Shown: positions 1-8,343 of the stretch, in pieces | How positions within the stretch are numbered: position 1 is the stretch's first letter | Layout: the number at the start of each line of letters is the position of its first letter | Source: a virus | Reading direction: 5' to 3' (one strand) | Length of the DNA stretch: 24,609 nt | Virus record (IMG/VR): IMGVR_UViG_3300025301_000108 | Location: 1 to 24,609 of that record | The notes under the pieces: generated by a model | The model's input: the letters and a program-made list of their open reading frames with translations, nothing else | The model's database searches: none | Told to the model about the DNA's origin: nothing | Translations under genes and position numbers: made by a program

Positions 1-1
1 A

Positions 2-2059
2 CAAGGGCTAGTTATTGCGCTACCAAAAGCTCCTAAAGAAGTATACAAAGATCCGAAGAACAAATGGGTGAAATTCGAGTATCCCAAGGAGTTAAAAAGA
101 ATTAAAAATATATTCGATTGGAGAAACTATCCGGAAAGCAGTAAAGAAAAATGGTACGATTACATAGACGAAGAGTTTAAAAGAAGGGAAGAAGGATTCT
201 GGTTTATGAATAATGGTAAACCAACCTGGATAACAGGTACGCAGTACATGTACTTACAGTGGAGTAAGATTGACGTAGGTGCTCCAGACTTTAGAGAGGC
301 AAACAGATTATTTTATATATTCTGGGAAGCTTGTAAAGCAGATAAAAGATGTTACGGAATGTGTTACCTTAAAAACAGACGTTCTGGATTTTCTTTCATG
401 TCATCAGCAGAAACAGTTAACTTAGCCACCCTAGCGAGTGATAGTAGATATGGAATATTATCTAAGTCTGGTGCTGATGCTAAAAAAATGTTTACAGACA
501 AAGTAGTTCCTATATCAATTAACTATCCTTTCTTTTTTAAACCTATTCAAGATGGTATGGATAGACCGAAATCAGAATTAGCATATAGAGTTCCAGCTAG
601 TAAGTTTACAAGGAAAAAAATTACGGCTAATGAAAAGCTTGAGGACATTAAAGGTTTAGATACAACTATTGACTGGAAAAACACTGGAGACAATAGTTAT
701 GATGGTGAAAAACTAGCTTTATTAGTTCATGATGAATCTGGTAAGTGGGAGAGACCTGATAATATTTTAAATAACTGGAGAGTTACAAAAACATGTTTAC
801 GGTTAGGTAGTAGAATTATTGGTAAATGTATGATGGGCTCAACTTCAAATGCTTTAGATAAAGGTGGAGAAAACTTTAAAAAATTATACAATGCCTCAGA
901 TGTCACAAAGCGAAATAGAAATGGTCAGACAAAGTCTGGCTTATACTCTTTGTTTATCCCAATGGAATGGAACTATGAAGGATTTATTGACGAGTTTGGA
1001 GTTCCAGTCTTTACTACTCCTGATATCGATAGACTCACACCAGACGGTGAACTAATAGATGTAGGTGTAATAGATAACTGGCAAAACGAAGTAGATGGTT
1101 TAAAAGATGACCAAGATGCTTTAAACGAGTTTTATCGCCAGTTTCCAAGAACTACAGAGCACGCGTTTAGAGACGAGACTAAAAATAGTATATTTAACTT
1201 AGTTAAAATATACGAGCAGATAGACTACAACGAGGAGATGTCAAACACTCTTGGTATTACTACGGGTAATTTTCAATGGGTTAATGGAATCAAAGATTCT
1301 CAAGTAATATTCTACCCAGATCCAAAAGGAAGATTTAAAGTAAGTTGGGTTCCGCCTCAACAACTACAAAACAAAGTTGTACTTAAAAACGGTATCAAAT
1401 ATCCTGGTAACGAACACATGGGAGCTTTTGGTTGTGATAGTTACGATATATCAGGTACAGTAGATGGAGTTGGATCAAAAGGAGCCTTGCACGGTTTAAC
1501 GAGATTCAGCATGGAAGACGCTCCGGCTAACAGTTTCTTTTTAGAATACTTGTCTAGACCACCAACGGCAGAGATGTTCTTTGAGGACGTTCTAATGGCT
1601 TTGGTATTTTACGGGATGCCTATACTCGCAGAGAACAATAAACCTCGTCTCTTGTATTATCTGAGACGTAGAGGGTATAGAGGGTTTAGTATGAATAGAC
1701 CTGATAAGTTGTGGAACAAACTATCTGTTGCGGAGAAAGAAGTGGGTGGTATACCTAACTCTTCAGAAGATATTAAACAAGCTCATGCTGCGGCGATCGA
1801 GATGTATATACAAGATCACGTTGGAATGAAACGAGATGGAACGTTTGGAGATTTATACTTTAATGAGCTACTAAACGATTGGGCGGGGTTTGATATAAAC
1901 AAAAGAACAAAGCATGATGCGTCAATAAGTTCTGGTTTAGCTGTTATGGCTAACAATAGACATTTATATAGACCTAACGCTAAGGTTGAAAAACAACCAC
2001 TAAATATAAACATTTCCAAGTATACTAATACCGGAAGTAATTCACAAATAATCAAATAA
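2..2059 (+). CDS. terL: Terminase large subunit, 5'-truncated by window edge
   Basis: This is the packaging motor ATPase and headful or site-specific nuclease that docks on the portal. The frame is open back to base 2, and an in-frame GTG at 68 is preceded by 22 further sense codons, so the true start lies upstream of the window. Counting residues from the GTG at 68, a degenerate Walker A-like stretch KNRRSGFS lies at 102-109. A Walker B, LALLVHDES, follows with catalytic-type D222 and E223. The C-terminal RNase H-like nuclease shows GCDSYDISG with D457 and a late acidic site, HDASISSG, with D617. The order ATPase then nuclease, and the portal gene six bases downstream, fit TerL. The Walker A lacks the usual GK[ST], as in many terminases. 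The family call is secure; the exact packaging type is not inferable. Confidence 0.94.
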   Translation, partial: QGLVIALPKAPKEVYKDPKNKWVKFEYPKELKRIKNIFDWRNYPESSKEKWYDYIDEEFKRREEGFWFMNNGKPTWITGTQYMYLQWSKIDVGAPDFREANRLFYIFWEACKADKRCYGMCYLKNRRSGFSFMSSAETVNLATLASDSRYGILSKSGADAKKMFTDKVVPISINYPFFFKPIQDGMDRPKSELAYRVPASKFTRKKITANEKLEDIKGLDTTIDWKNTGDNSYDGEKLALLVHDESGKWERPDNILNNWRVTKTCLRLGSRIIGKCMMGSTSNALDKGGENFKKLYNASDVTKRNRNGQTKSGLYSLFIPMEWNYEGFIDEFGVPVFTTPDIDRLTPDGELIDVGVIDNWQNEVDGLKDDQDALNEFYRQFPRTTEHAFRDETKNSIFNLVKIYEQIDYNEEMSNTLGITTGNFQWVNGIKDSQVIFYPDPKGRFKVSWVPPQQLQNKVVLKNGIKYPGNEHMGAFGCDSYDISGTVDGVGSKGALHGLTRFSMEDAPANSFFLEYLSRPPTAEMFFEDVLMALVFYGMPILAENNKPRLLYYLRRRGYRGFSMNRPDKLWNKLSVAEKEVGGIPNSSEDIKQAHAAAIEMYIQDHVGMKRDGTFGDLYFNELLNDWAGFDINKRTKHDASISSGLAVMANNRHLYRPNAKVEKQPLNINISKYTNTGSNSQIIK

Positions 2060-2064
2060 TAAAT

Positions 2065-4482
2065 ATGGCAGAGTCTGGCATTAAAAGTTATTTCCCGAGT
2101 CAAACTGTAAGTGATGCTGAGAAGCTGAGCTATGATTATGGTTTGAAAGTAGGTAAAGCAATAGAGCAAGAGTGGTTTAACGACAGTAGAAATAATAGTA
2201 AATATAGATCTAATCATGCTGATTTTCACAATTTAAGACTATACGCTAGAGGTGAACAGTCTATACAAAAATATAAGGATGAGTTATCTATAAACGGTGA
2301 TTTGTCCTATTTAAATTTAGACTGGAAGCCAGTTCCAATTATATCTAAGTTTGTTGATATAGTTGTTAATGGTATGGCTGAAAGAATTTATGATATAAAA
2401 GCGTATTCTCAAGACCCATACGGTTTAAAAGAAAGAACTGATCACGCAGAGGCCATGCTTTCTGATATTAGCATGAGACGGTTCAATGCTCTTACAGCTT
2501 CTTTTGGCATGGACACCACAAGAAGCAACGAGAGTGATTTACCAGAAACCCCAGAAGAAGTAGAACTTCACATGCAGCTTAATTACAAGCAAGCGGTTGA
2601 AATAGCTCAAGAACAAGCTTTAAACGTTTTGTTTGACGGAAACAATTACGAGTTAATAAAGAAAAGGTTTTATTACGATTTAGCTGTTCTTGGTATAGGT
2701 GCTGTAAAAACAAACTTTAACACATCAGAAGGAGTTACTATAGATTACGTTGATCCAGCAAATTTAGTATACTCATACACAGAATCCCCTTATTTTGAAG
2801 ATATTTATTACGTTGGTGAGGTAAAAACTATTCCGGTAAATGAGCTAGCAAAACAATTTCCTCATTTATCCGAAAGCGATCTTGAAGATATAATGAAAAA
2901 CAAATCTTACAATAGATCTAATTACAACTCTAGACATAACTACGATAAAGAAGACAATAACACTATTCAAGTTTTATATTTCAACTATAAAACTTACATG
3001 AATGAAGTTTATAAAATAAAAGAAACAAAAACTGGAGCTGAAAAAATAATACCAAAAGATGATTCATTTAATCCACCGCAAGAAAAAGAAGGTGGATACA
3101 GTAAAGTGCTGAGATCTATTGAGTGCTTGTATGATGGTGCTATGATTTTAGGTACAAGTAAATTGCTTAAGTGGGAAATGGCTAAAAACATGATGCGTCC
3201 TAAAAGTAATTATACTAAAGTTAAAATGAATTACTCTATTGTAGCGCCTAGATTATACAATGGTAAAATAGATTCATTGGTAAAACGTGTAACTGGTTTT
3301 GCTGATATGATTCAATTAACGCATTTAAAAATACAACAAGTGTTATCAAGGTTAACTCCTGATGGTGTTTATTTAGATGCTGATGGTTTGGCTGAGATAG
3401 ATTTAGGTAACGGTACAAACTACAGTCCGCAAGAAGCTTTAAACATGTTCTTCCAAACTGGCTCGGTAATTGGTAGGTCATTCACCTCAGAAGGTGATAT
3501 GAATCCAGGTAAAGTACCTATTCAAGAAATTACATCTGGATCTGGCGGAAACAAACTACAAGCTCTTATAGGTAATTACAATTATTATCTACAAATGATA
3601 AGAGACGTAACCGGGCTCAACGAGGCTAGAGATGGTAGCACTCCGGATAAAAACGCTTTAGTTGGTGTTCAGAAAATAGCAGCAGCTAACTCAAACACAG
3701 CAACAAGGCATATACTACAGGCAGGTTTATTTTTAACCGCCGAAACAGCTGAGTGCTTATCTTTGAGAATATCTGACATTATAGAGTACTCTCCAACTAA
3801 AGACGCTTTTATAGAATCTATAGGTGGTAGAAACTTATCTACTTTAGAGGAACTTAGTAAAATGCACTTGTATGATTTTGGAATATTTTTAGATTTAATG
3901 CCTGATGAAGAAGAAAAAATGTTGTTAGAAAATAACATACAAGCAGCGCTACAACAGGGTAACATAGAGCTAGAAGACGCTATTGATCTTAGAGAAATAC
4001 GTAACATTAAACTAGCTAATCAATTGCTAAAAATAAGAAGATCTAAAAAAGAAGAAAAAGATAGACAGCTTCAGTTAGAAAATATTCAAGCTCAAGCAGA
4101 TTCTAATGCTCAAGCTGCTCAAGCTGCTTCTCAAGCTGAGATACAAAAAAATCAAGCCTTAGACCAAAGTAAAGCTCAATTAGAGCAAATGAAGGCTGAG
4201 TTAGAGGCTGCTAAAATGCAGCAAGAGGTTATGCATAAAAAAGAGTTGATGGCACTAGAGTTTGAGTATAGCATGCAACTTAAAGGTGTTGAGGTTGGTG
4301 GCATGAAAGACAGGGAAAAAGAAAAAGAAGATCGTAAGGACGAAAGAACAAAAATACAAGCAACACAACAATCAGAAATGATTGACCAAAGAAACAGTGG
4401 AAAACCACCTAAAAACTTTGAATCCGCAGGTAATGATATACTAGATGGAGGGTTTAATTTAGGTGCGTTTGACCCTAGTTAA
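2065..4482 (+). CDS. Portal protein
   Basis: This is the dodecameric head vertex through which DNA is packaged and ejected; it contacts TerL, scaffold and neck proteins. The product is 805 residues, long for a portal but similar to crAss-like and other Bacteroidetes podovirus portals. The N-terminal third carries a conserved-looking block, VPIISKFVDIVVNGMAERIY (about residues 90-110). A second block, TGLNEARDGS followed by DKNALVGVQK, begins at residue 516 and resembles the crown-proximal helix region of such portals. From about residue 650 to 770 the protein is a Gln/Ala/Glu/Lys-rich helical stretch predicted to be coiled coil, compatible with the barrel of P22-type portals. The tail end holds a FESAGND motif (785-791) that recurs in the next gene. 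It starts five bases after the TerL stop; no other start is competitive. Identity rests on position, size and these blocks. Confidence 0.9.
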   Translation: MAESGIKSYFPSQTVSDAEKLSYDYGLKVGKAIEQEWFNDSRNNSKYRSNHADFHNLRLYARGEQSIQKYKDELSINGDLSYLNLDWKPVPIISKFVDIVVNGMAERIYDIKAYSQDPYGLKERTDHAEAMLSDISMRRFNALTASFGMDTTRSNESDLPETPEEVELHMQLNYKQAVEIAQEQALNVLFDGNNYELIKKRFYYDLAVLGIGAVKTNFNTSEGVTIDYVDPANLVYSYTESPYFEDIYYVGEVKTIPVNELAKQFPHLSESDLEDIMKNKSYNRSNYNSRHNYDKEDNNTIQVLYFNYKTYMNEVYKIKETKTGAEKIIPKDDSFNPPQEKEGGYSKVLRSIECLYDGAMILGTSKLLKWEMAKNMMRPKSNYTKVKMNYSIVAPRLYNGKIDSLVKRVTGFADMIQLTHLKIQQVLSRLTPDGVYLDADGLAEIDLGNGTNYSPQEALNMFFQTGSVIGRSFTSEGDMNPGKVPIQEITSGSGGNKLQALIGNYNYYLQMIRDVTGLNEARDGSTPDKNALVGVQKIAAANSNTATRHILQAGLFLTAETAECLSLRISDIIEYSPTKDAFIESIGGRNLSTLEELSKMHLYDFGIFLDLMPDEEEKMLLENNIQAALQQGNIELEDAIDLREIRNIKLANQLLKIRRSKKEEKDRQLQLENIQAQADSNAQAAQAASQAEIQKNQALDQSKAQLEQMKAELEAAKMQQEVMHKKELMALEFEYSMQLKGVEVGGMKDREKEKEDRKDERTKIQATQQSEMIDQRNSGKPPKNFESAGNDILDGGFNLGAFDPS

Positions 4483-4509
4483 AATTATTAATTATTATTA
4501 TATTATATT
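4483..4509 (+). promoter_or_regulatory. A/T-only leader of scaffold gene
   Basis: The 27-base gap between portal and scaffold contains only A and T and ends in TATTATATTATATT directly before ATGG. The same 18 bases, including the start codon, occur at 7256-7273 before the 282-residue gene. No Shine-Dalgarno element or recognisable promoter is present; it is probably an initiation-enhancing unstructured leader. Confidence 0.5.
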
Positions 4510-5688
4510 ATGGAAGAAGAAAATGAAAAAGTAGTCGAAGAGATTACACAAGAAACGACTAAACAAGTCGACGAAAGTAAATTTGAATCTGCTGGAGATG
4601 ACAGCGTTGTAAAAGTAGATTTAAGCAAACCAATAGAACCAGAGCAAGATGAAGTTAAAGAAAATAACGCTGACAACAGCGGAGTGGTTGCAGAGTCTGA
4701 AAATGCCGAGCCCACACAAGAACAAAAAAAAGTACAACCGGAAACTGAAACACAAGAAACTCCAGCATTAGAAGAAATTACTGAAGAAGAAGTTGAAGAA
4801 GTTGAAGAACAGATTGAAGAGGCTGTAGCAGAAGCTGAGGCTACTGGAGAGCCATTACCAGAAAATATCCAAAAGTTAATAGACTTTATGGATGAAACTG
4901 GAGGTGATTTAAGTGATTATGTTAAGCTTAACCAAGATTATTCACAACTAGATGATACTAGTTTACTACACGAATATTACAAGCAAACAAAACCTCACTT
5001 AAACAATGAAGAAATTAACTTCCTTATGGAAGACACGTTCTCATTCGACGAAGATATAGACGACGATAGAGATATACGTAGAAAGAAATTAGCGCTTAAA
5101 GAGCAAGTTGCCAGCGCTAAAAGCCACTTAGACGGGCAAAAGTCTAAATACTATGAAGAGATTAAAGCTGGAAGCAAACTCACGGGTGAGCAACAAAAAG
5201 CAATTGATTTCTTTAATAGATACAACAAAGAGTCAGAAGAAACTCAAAAAACAGTTAAAACAAACTCTGATATTTTTACACAGAAAACAAATAATGTTTT
5301 TAACGACAATTTCAAAGGTTTTGAATATAACGTCGGTGACAAAAAATACAGGTTTAATGTAAACAATGCTGAAGAGGTTAAAAACACTCAGAGCGATATA
5401 AGCAATTTCACCAAAAAGTTTTTGGATAAGAACTCTGCTTTAAAAGACGCTAAGGGTTATCATAAATCTCTATATACAGCAATGAACGCAGATGCTGTTG
5501 CAAAACACTTTTACGAACAAGGAAAAGCTGACGCTGTGAAAAATAGCGCTGCTACATCTAAAAACGTAAATATGAACCCAAGACAAAGTCATGGAGTTAT
5601 AGATGCGGGAGGAGTTAAGGTAAGAGTGTTAGGCGAAAGCTCTTCTGATTTTAAGTTTAAAATTAAAAACAATAAATTTAAAAAATAA
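4510..5688 (+). CDS. Scaffold-like head assembly protein
   Basis: The probable role is internal scaffolding during procapsid assembly, inferred from its position between portal and major capsid protein and from composition. The 392-residue product has a very acidic, Glu/Gln/Thr-rich and probably disordered N-terminal third (about 1-120). A charged helical middle follows, with runs of Asp/Glu and Lys (about 120-260). The C-terminus is strongly basic and ends in KIKNNKFKK. An acidic/helical protein with a basic C-terminal hook is typical of phage scaffolds, whose basic tails bind the capsid protein. FESAGDD at residues 25-31 echoes the portal C-terminus. No protease domain is evident. It is preceded by a 27-base A/T-only leader. 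A head-maturation or minor capsid role remains possible. Confidence 0.72.
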   Translation: MEEENEKVVEEITQETTKQVDESKFESAGDDSVVKVDLSKPIEPEQDEVKENNADNSGVVAESENAEPTQEQKKVQPETETQETPALEEITEEEVEEVEEQIEEAVAEAEATGEPLPENIQKLIDFMDETGGDLSDYVKLNQDYSQLDDTSLLHEYYKQTKPHLNNEEINFLMEDTFSFDEDIDDDRDIRRKKLALKEQVASAKSHLDGQKSKYYEEIKAGSKLTGEQQKAIDFFNRYNKESEETQKTVKTNSDIFTQKTNNVFNDNFKGFEYNVGDKKYRFNVNNAEEVKNTQSDISNFTKKFLDKNSALKDAKGYHKSLYTAMNADAVAKHFYEQGKADAVKNSAATSKNVNMNPRQSHGVIDAGGVKVRVLGESSSDFKFKIKNNKFKK

Positions 5689-5704
5689 TTAAAAAAACAA
5701 AATT

Positions 5705-7198
5705 ATGGCAATTACAAATGGTCCTTTGTTAAATAGTGTACCTGCTCCACAGCAACAAACACTAGTAACAAACTACTTAGATTTCAACCAAGATATGGGT
5801 TGGGCTCAACAATATTTACCAGACCTAATGGAGCAAGAGGCTGAAGTTTTCGGACCGAGAACTATTTCAGGTTTCTTATCACAAGTTGGGGCTGAAGAAG
5901 CGATGTCTGCTGATCAAGTTATTTGGTCTGAACAAAGTCGTTTACACCTTTCTTATAAAGGTCACATCCACCACGTTACAACAAATGGTGGTCAAATTGA
6001 TATCGATTCTGATATTGATGAAGCTTCTGGTTTTACAGCCACTAAGCACGGTATTAGAATTAATGATACTGTTATCGTTGCTAATTCTCAAGGAGTAGTT
6101 AAATGTTTAGTATCAGCTGTTAGTGGTGCTAGAATAGACGTTAAGCCTTTTGAAGCTGCTTCTTTAAACGCTGCTGGTATAACTAGCACTGGTACTTCAA
6201 AAGAAACAACTATATTAGTTTATGGTTCTGAGTACGCAAAAGGTGTTGGTTATAACCAAAAAGGTGCTGCTTCTACAGTAGAATCAAGAGGTGCTAACGA
6301 ACCAGATTTTAAAACTTTCAGCAACAAACCAATTATAATGAAAGATTACTACGAGGTATCAGGTTCTGATACAGCTAGAATTGGTTGGGTTGAAACTACT
6401 GGTGAAACTGGTCAATCAGGTTACATGTGGTACTTAAAAGCTGAAGCTGATACAAGAGCTAGATTTACTGATTACTTAGAAATGGCAATGTTAGAAGGTG
6501 AAAAAGGTTTAGATGCAACTGCTGAAACTGCTGTTGATGATTTCCTTTATGGTGCTGATGGTGGTGAGAGAGTTGGTACTGAAGGTTTATTCGCTGCCAT
6601 TACATCTAGAGGTAATATTACTTCTGGTGTTACTGGTGTTAATGCTGCAACTGATTTAGCTGAGTTTGACGCTATCTTAGCTGAGTTTGACAAGCAAGGT
6701 GCTATTGAAGAAAACATGATGTTTGTAAACAGAGCTACTTCGTTAGCAATGGATGACATGTTGGCTTCTATGAATTCTTACGGAGCTGGTGGTACTTCTT
6801 ACGGGGTATTTGATAACTCTGAAGATATGGCATTAAACTTAGGTTTCTCTGGTTTCAGAAGAGGTTCTTATGACTTCTATAAGTCTGACTTCAGATACTT
6901 AAATGACTTAGCAACAAGAGGTGGTATTAATGCTGCAGCTGGTGCAAATGCGATTAGAGGGGTTATTGTTCCTGCTGGAACTTCAACTGTTTATGATCAA
7001 ATGCTAGGTAAAAACTTAAAGAGACCATTCTTACACGTTAGATACAGAGCTTCTCAAACTGACGATAGAAGAATGAAAACTTGGGTTACTGGTTCTGTTG
7101 GAGCTGCTACATCTGCTTTAGATGCAATGCAAATCCACATGTTATCAGAAAGATGTTTAGTTACACAAGGTGCTAACAATTTCATGTTAATGAAATAA
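5705..7198 (+). CDS. Major capsid protein
   Basis: This is the shell-forming coat protein, presumably of HK97 fold, acting in the virion head. The 497-residue product opens with a flexible N-arm (MAITNGPLLNSVPAPQQQ). A helical segment follows, DFNQDMGWAQQYLPDLMEQ (about 24-42), then mixed alpha/beta sequence rich in Gly, Ala and Thr. It lacks signal or membrane segments. Support comes from its position right after the scaffold-like gene, its length, and a codon pattern distinct from neighbours: glycine is mostly GGT and alanine mostly GCT, as expected for the most highly expressed structural gene. A strong hairpin terminator follows 17 bases after the stop, another common trait of capsid genes. 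The start ATG at 5705 follows an A-rich leader lacking Shine-Dalgarno complementarity. I recognise the role from context more than from a diagnostic motif. Confidence 0.88.
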   Translation: MAITNGPLLNSVPAPQQQTLVTNYLDFNQDMGWAQQYLPDLMEQEAEVFGPRTISGFLSQVGAEEAMSADQVIWSEQSRLHLSYKGHIHHVTTNGGQIDIDSDIDEASGFTATKHGIRINDTVIVANSQGVVKCLVSAVSGARIDVKPFEAASLNAAGITSTGTSKETTILVYGSEYAKGVGYNQKGAASTVESRGANEPDFKTFSNKPIIMKDYYEVSGSDTARIGWVETTGETGQSGYMWYLKAEADTRARFTDYLEMAMLEGEKGLDATAETAVDDFLYGADGGERVGTEGLFAAITSRGNITSGVTGVNAATDLAEFDAILAEFDKQGAIEENMMFVNRATSLAMDDMLASMNSYGAGGTSYGVFDNSEDMALNLGFSGFRRGSYDFYKSDFRYLNDLATRGGINAAAGANAIRGVIVPAGTSTVYDQMLGKNLKRPFLHVRYRASQTDDRRMKTWVTGSVGAATSALDAMQIHMLSERCLVTQGANNFMLMK

Positions 7199-7215
7199 GC
7201 ATTTATTATATTAAA

Positions 7216-7247
7216 GACCGGGGCTTCGGCCTCGGCCTTTTATTTTA
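7216..7247 (+). terminator. Intrinsic terminator after the capsid gene
   Basis: The GC-rich arms 7216-7224 and 7229-7237 pair through at least seven base pairs (one G-T wobble) around a TTCG loop closed by C-G, the extra-stable cUUCGg tetraloop. The 3' arm runs directly into TTTTATTTT. In an AT-rich window this hairpin stands out sharply. It probably ends or attenuates the head transcript and may stabilise the 3' end of the capsid mRNA. Confidence 0.85.
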
Positions 7248-7269
7248 TTAATTTATATTATATTATATT
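7248..7269 (+). promoter_or_regulatory. A/T-only leader of the 282-residue head-region gene
   Basis: Between the capsid terminator and ATG 7270 the sequence is purely A and T and ends in the same TATTATATTATATT as the scaffold leader. No Bacteroidetes-type TAnnTTTG box is seen, so transcription probably comes from read-through of the upstream hairpin. Confidence 0.45.
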
Positions 7270-8118
7270 ATGGCAAAAAAACAAAAAACAAAAAAGGTTG
7301 TAGAACCTTTAATAGAAAAAGACTTTGAAGAAGTTATGGTGGAAACACCTATGGTTGAAGAACCAAAAGCAAGAGAAAGAAAAGTACCGTCTAATGAGTG
7401 GGAAATAAAAGATAGAGTTTATTATTTAAAAGGAAGAGCAAAACCTCTATCTAGATCAATTAAAGCTACTAATATTTATTATTTTGACGAAGAAAAAGGT
7501 TACGAAAGAGAACTAAAGTATTGTCAAAATCAAAAAACACCGTTTGTTGACGAAATGAAAGGAGACCAAAGACTAGAACACATTATATTTAGATCTGGAA
7601 GTTTATTTGTTCCAAAAAACCAACAAACTTTACAAAAGTTGTTAAGTTTATATCACCCTCATAAAGATCAAATTTATCACGAGTACAAACCAGCAGCATT
7701 GGCAGCTGATGAAATTGACACTTTAAACATGCAGGTAGACGCGTTGGTTGCGGCTAGAAATATTGACATAGACATGGCTGAAGCTATTATGCGTGTAGAG
7801 AAAGGTTCTGAGGTGTCTAACTTGAGTTCTAAGGAACTTAAAAGAGATTTACTAGTATTTGCTCGAAACAACCCTAAACTCTTCTTAGAGTTAGCGGATG
7901 ATGAAAATGTAATGCTAAGAAACTTTGGTATTAAAGCTGTTGAAAATGGGATACTAAGATTATCTTCTGATCAAAGAAACTTCTTATGGGGTTCTAACGG
8001 AAGAAAGTTAATGGTTATACCATTTGACGAGCACCCATACACTGCACTAGCGCATTGGTTTAAAACTGATGAAGGTATGGAAATCTTTTCTAATATTGAG
8101 AAAAGATTAAATCAATAA
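7270..8118 (+). CDS. Head-region protein of unknown function
   Basis: I do not recognise a named family. The 282-residue product starts with a Lys-rich then Glu-rich low-complexity tail (1-40). A compact region with PSNEWEIKDRVYYLKG and IIFRSGSLFVPKNQQTLQKL follows (about 43-130). The C-terminal half is helical (about 140-282) and includes KLFLELADDENVMLRNFG and SSDQRNFLWGSNGRKL. The regular spacing of conserved-looking blocks suggests a folded two-domain structural or assembly protein rather than an orphan. It sits directly after the capsid gene and is bracketed by two UUCG hairpins, so it may be expressed at a level separate from its neighbours. A capsid accessory, decoration or completion role is inferred from position only. 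No membrane segment or catalytic motif is visible. Confidence 0.75.
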   Translation: MAKKQKTKKVVEPLIEKDFEEVMVETPMVEEPKARERKVPSNEWEIKDRVYYLKGRAKPLSRSIKATNIYYFDEEKGYERELKYCQNQKTPFVDEMKGDQRLEHIIFRSGSLFVPKNQQTLQKLLSLYHPHKDQIYHEYKPAALAADEIDTLNMQVDALVAARNIDIDMAEAIMRVEKGSEVSNLSSKELKRDLLVFARNNPKLFLELADDENVMLRNFGIKAVENGILRLSSDQRNFLWGSNGRKLMVIPFDEHPYTALAHWFKTDEGMEIFSNIEKRLNQ

Positions 8119-8127
8119 CAAAATAAT

Positions 8128-8156
8128 ATGGTTGCCCTTCGGGGCAGCCATTTATT
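8128..8156 (+). terminator. Second UUCG hairpin, probable intrinsic terminator
   Basis: Bases 8128-8137 and 8142-8151 form a ten-base-pair stem with one G-T wobble around a TTCG loop closed by C-G. It is followed by a short T-rich tract (TTTATT), weaker than that of the first terminator. It lies in the 51-base gap after the 282-residue gene. An open frame beginning inside it (ATG at 8128) would translate the hairpin and is not the real start of the following gene. Confidence 0.75.
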
Positions 8157-8169
8157 AAAATTTAATTTT

Positions 8170-8334
8170 ATGGAAAACAAATCAAAGGGTCTTGGAGACT
8201 CAATAGAAAAATTCACAAAAGCAACTGGAATACACAGTTTGGCTCAAGCAAGTGCAAAACTACTTGGAAAAAAGGGTTGTGGTTGTGGAAAAAGAAAGGA
8301 TACTTTAAATAAAAAGTTTCCTTATAAAAAATAA
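8170..8334 (+). CDS. 54-residue CxC mini-protein
   Basis: This is a small basic protein: a helical N-terminal part (KGLGDSIEKFTKATGIHSLA), then GKKGCGCGKRKDTLN with C37 and C39, ending in FPYKK. The layout 'GD-helix, short Gly/Lys linker, closely spaced cysteines, K-R-x-x-LN' recurs in small proteins beside head and tail genes of many tailed phages; from memory these are uncharacterised. The ATG at 8170 is chosen because the longer frame from 8128 runs through a hairpin, whereas 8170 follows a TTTAATTTT leader like those of neighbouring genes. Two cysteines alone cannot make a classical zinc site, so metal binding would need a dimer or a partner. Role unknown; a virion-assembly accessory is the likely class. 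Confidence 0.78.
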   Translation: MENKSKGLGDSIEKFTKATGIHSLAQASAKLLGKKGCGCGKRKDTLNKKFPYKK

Positions 8335-8343
8335 AAAATAATT

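Noticed and set aside
1816-2229. A 137-codon minus-strand frame across the terminase-portal junction
   Set aside because: It overlaps two well-supported genes on the + strand and its product reads as antisense hydrophobic sequence with no domain.
8128-8169. Longer N-terminus (start at 8128) for the CxC mini-protein
   Set aside because: The extra codons translate the UUCG hairpin; the ATG at 8170 has a normal A/T leader and gives a protein beginning with the recognisable helix.
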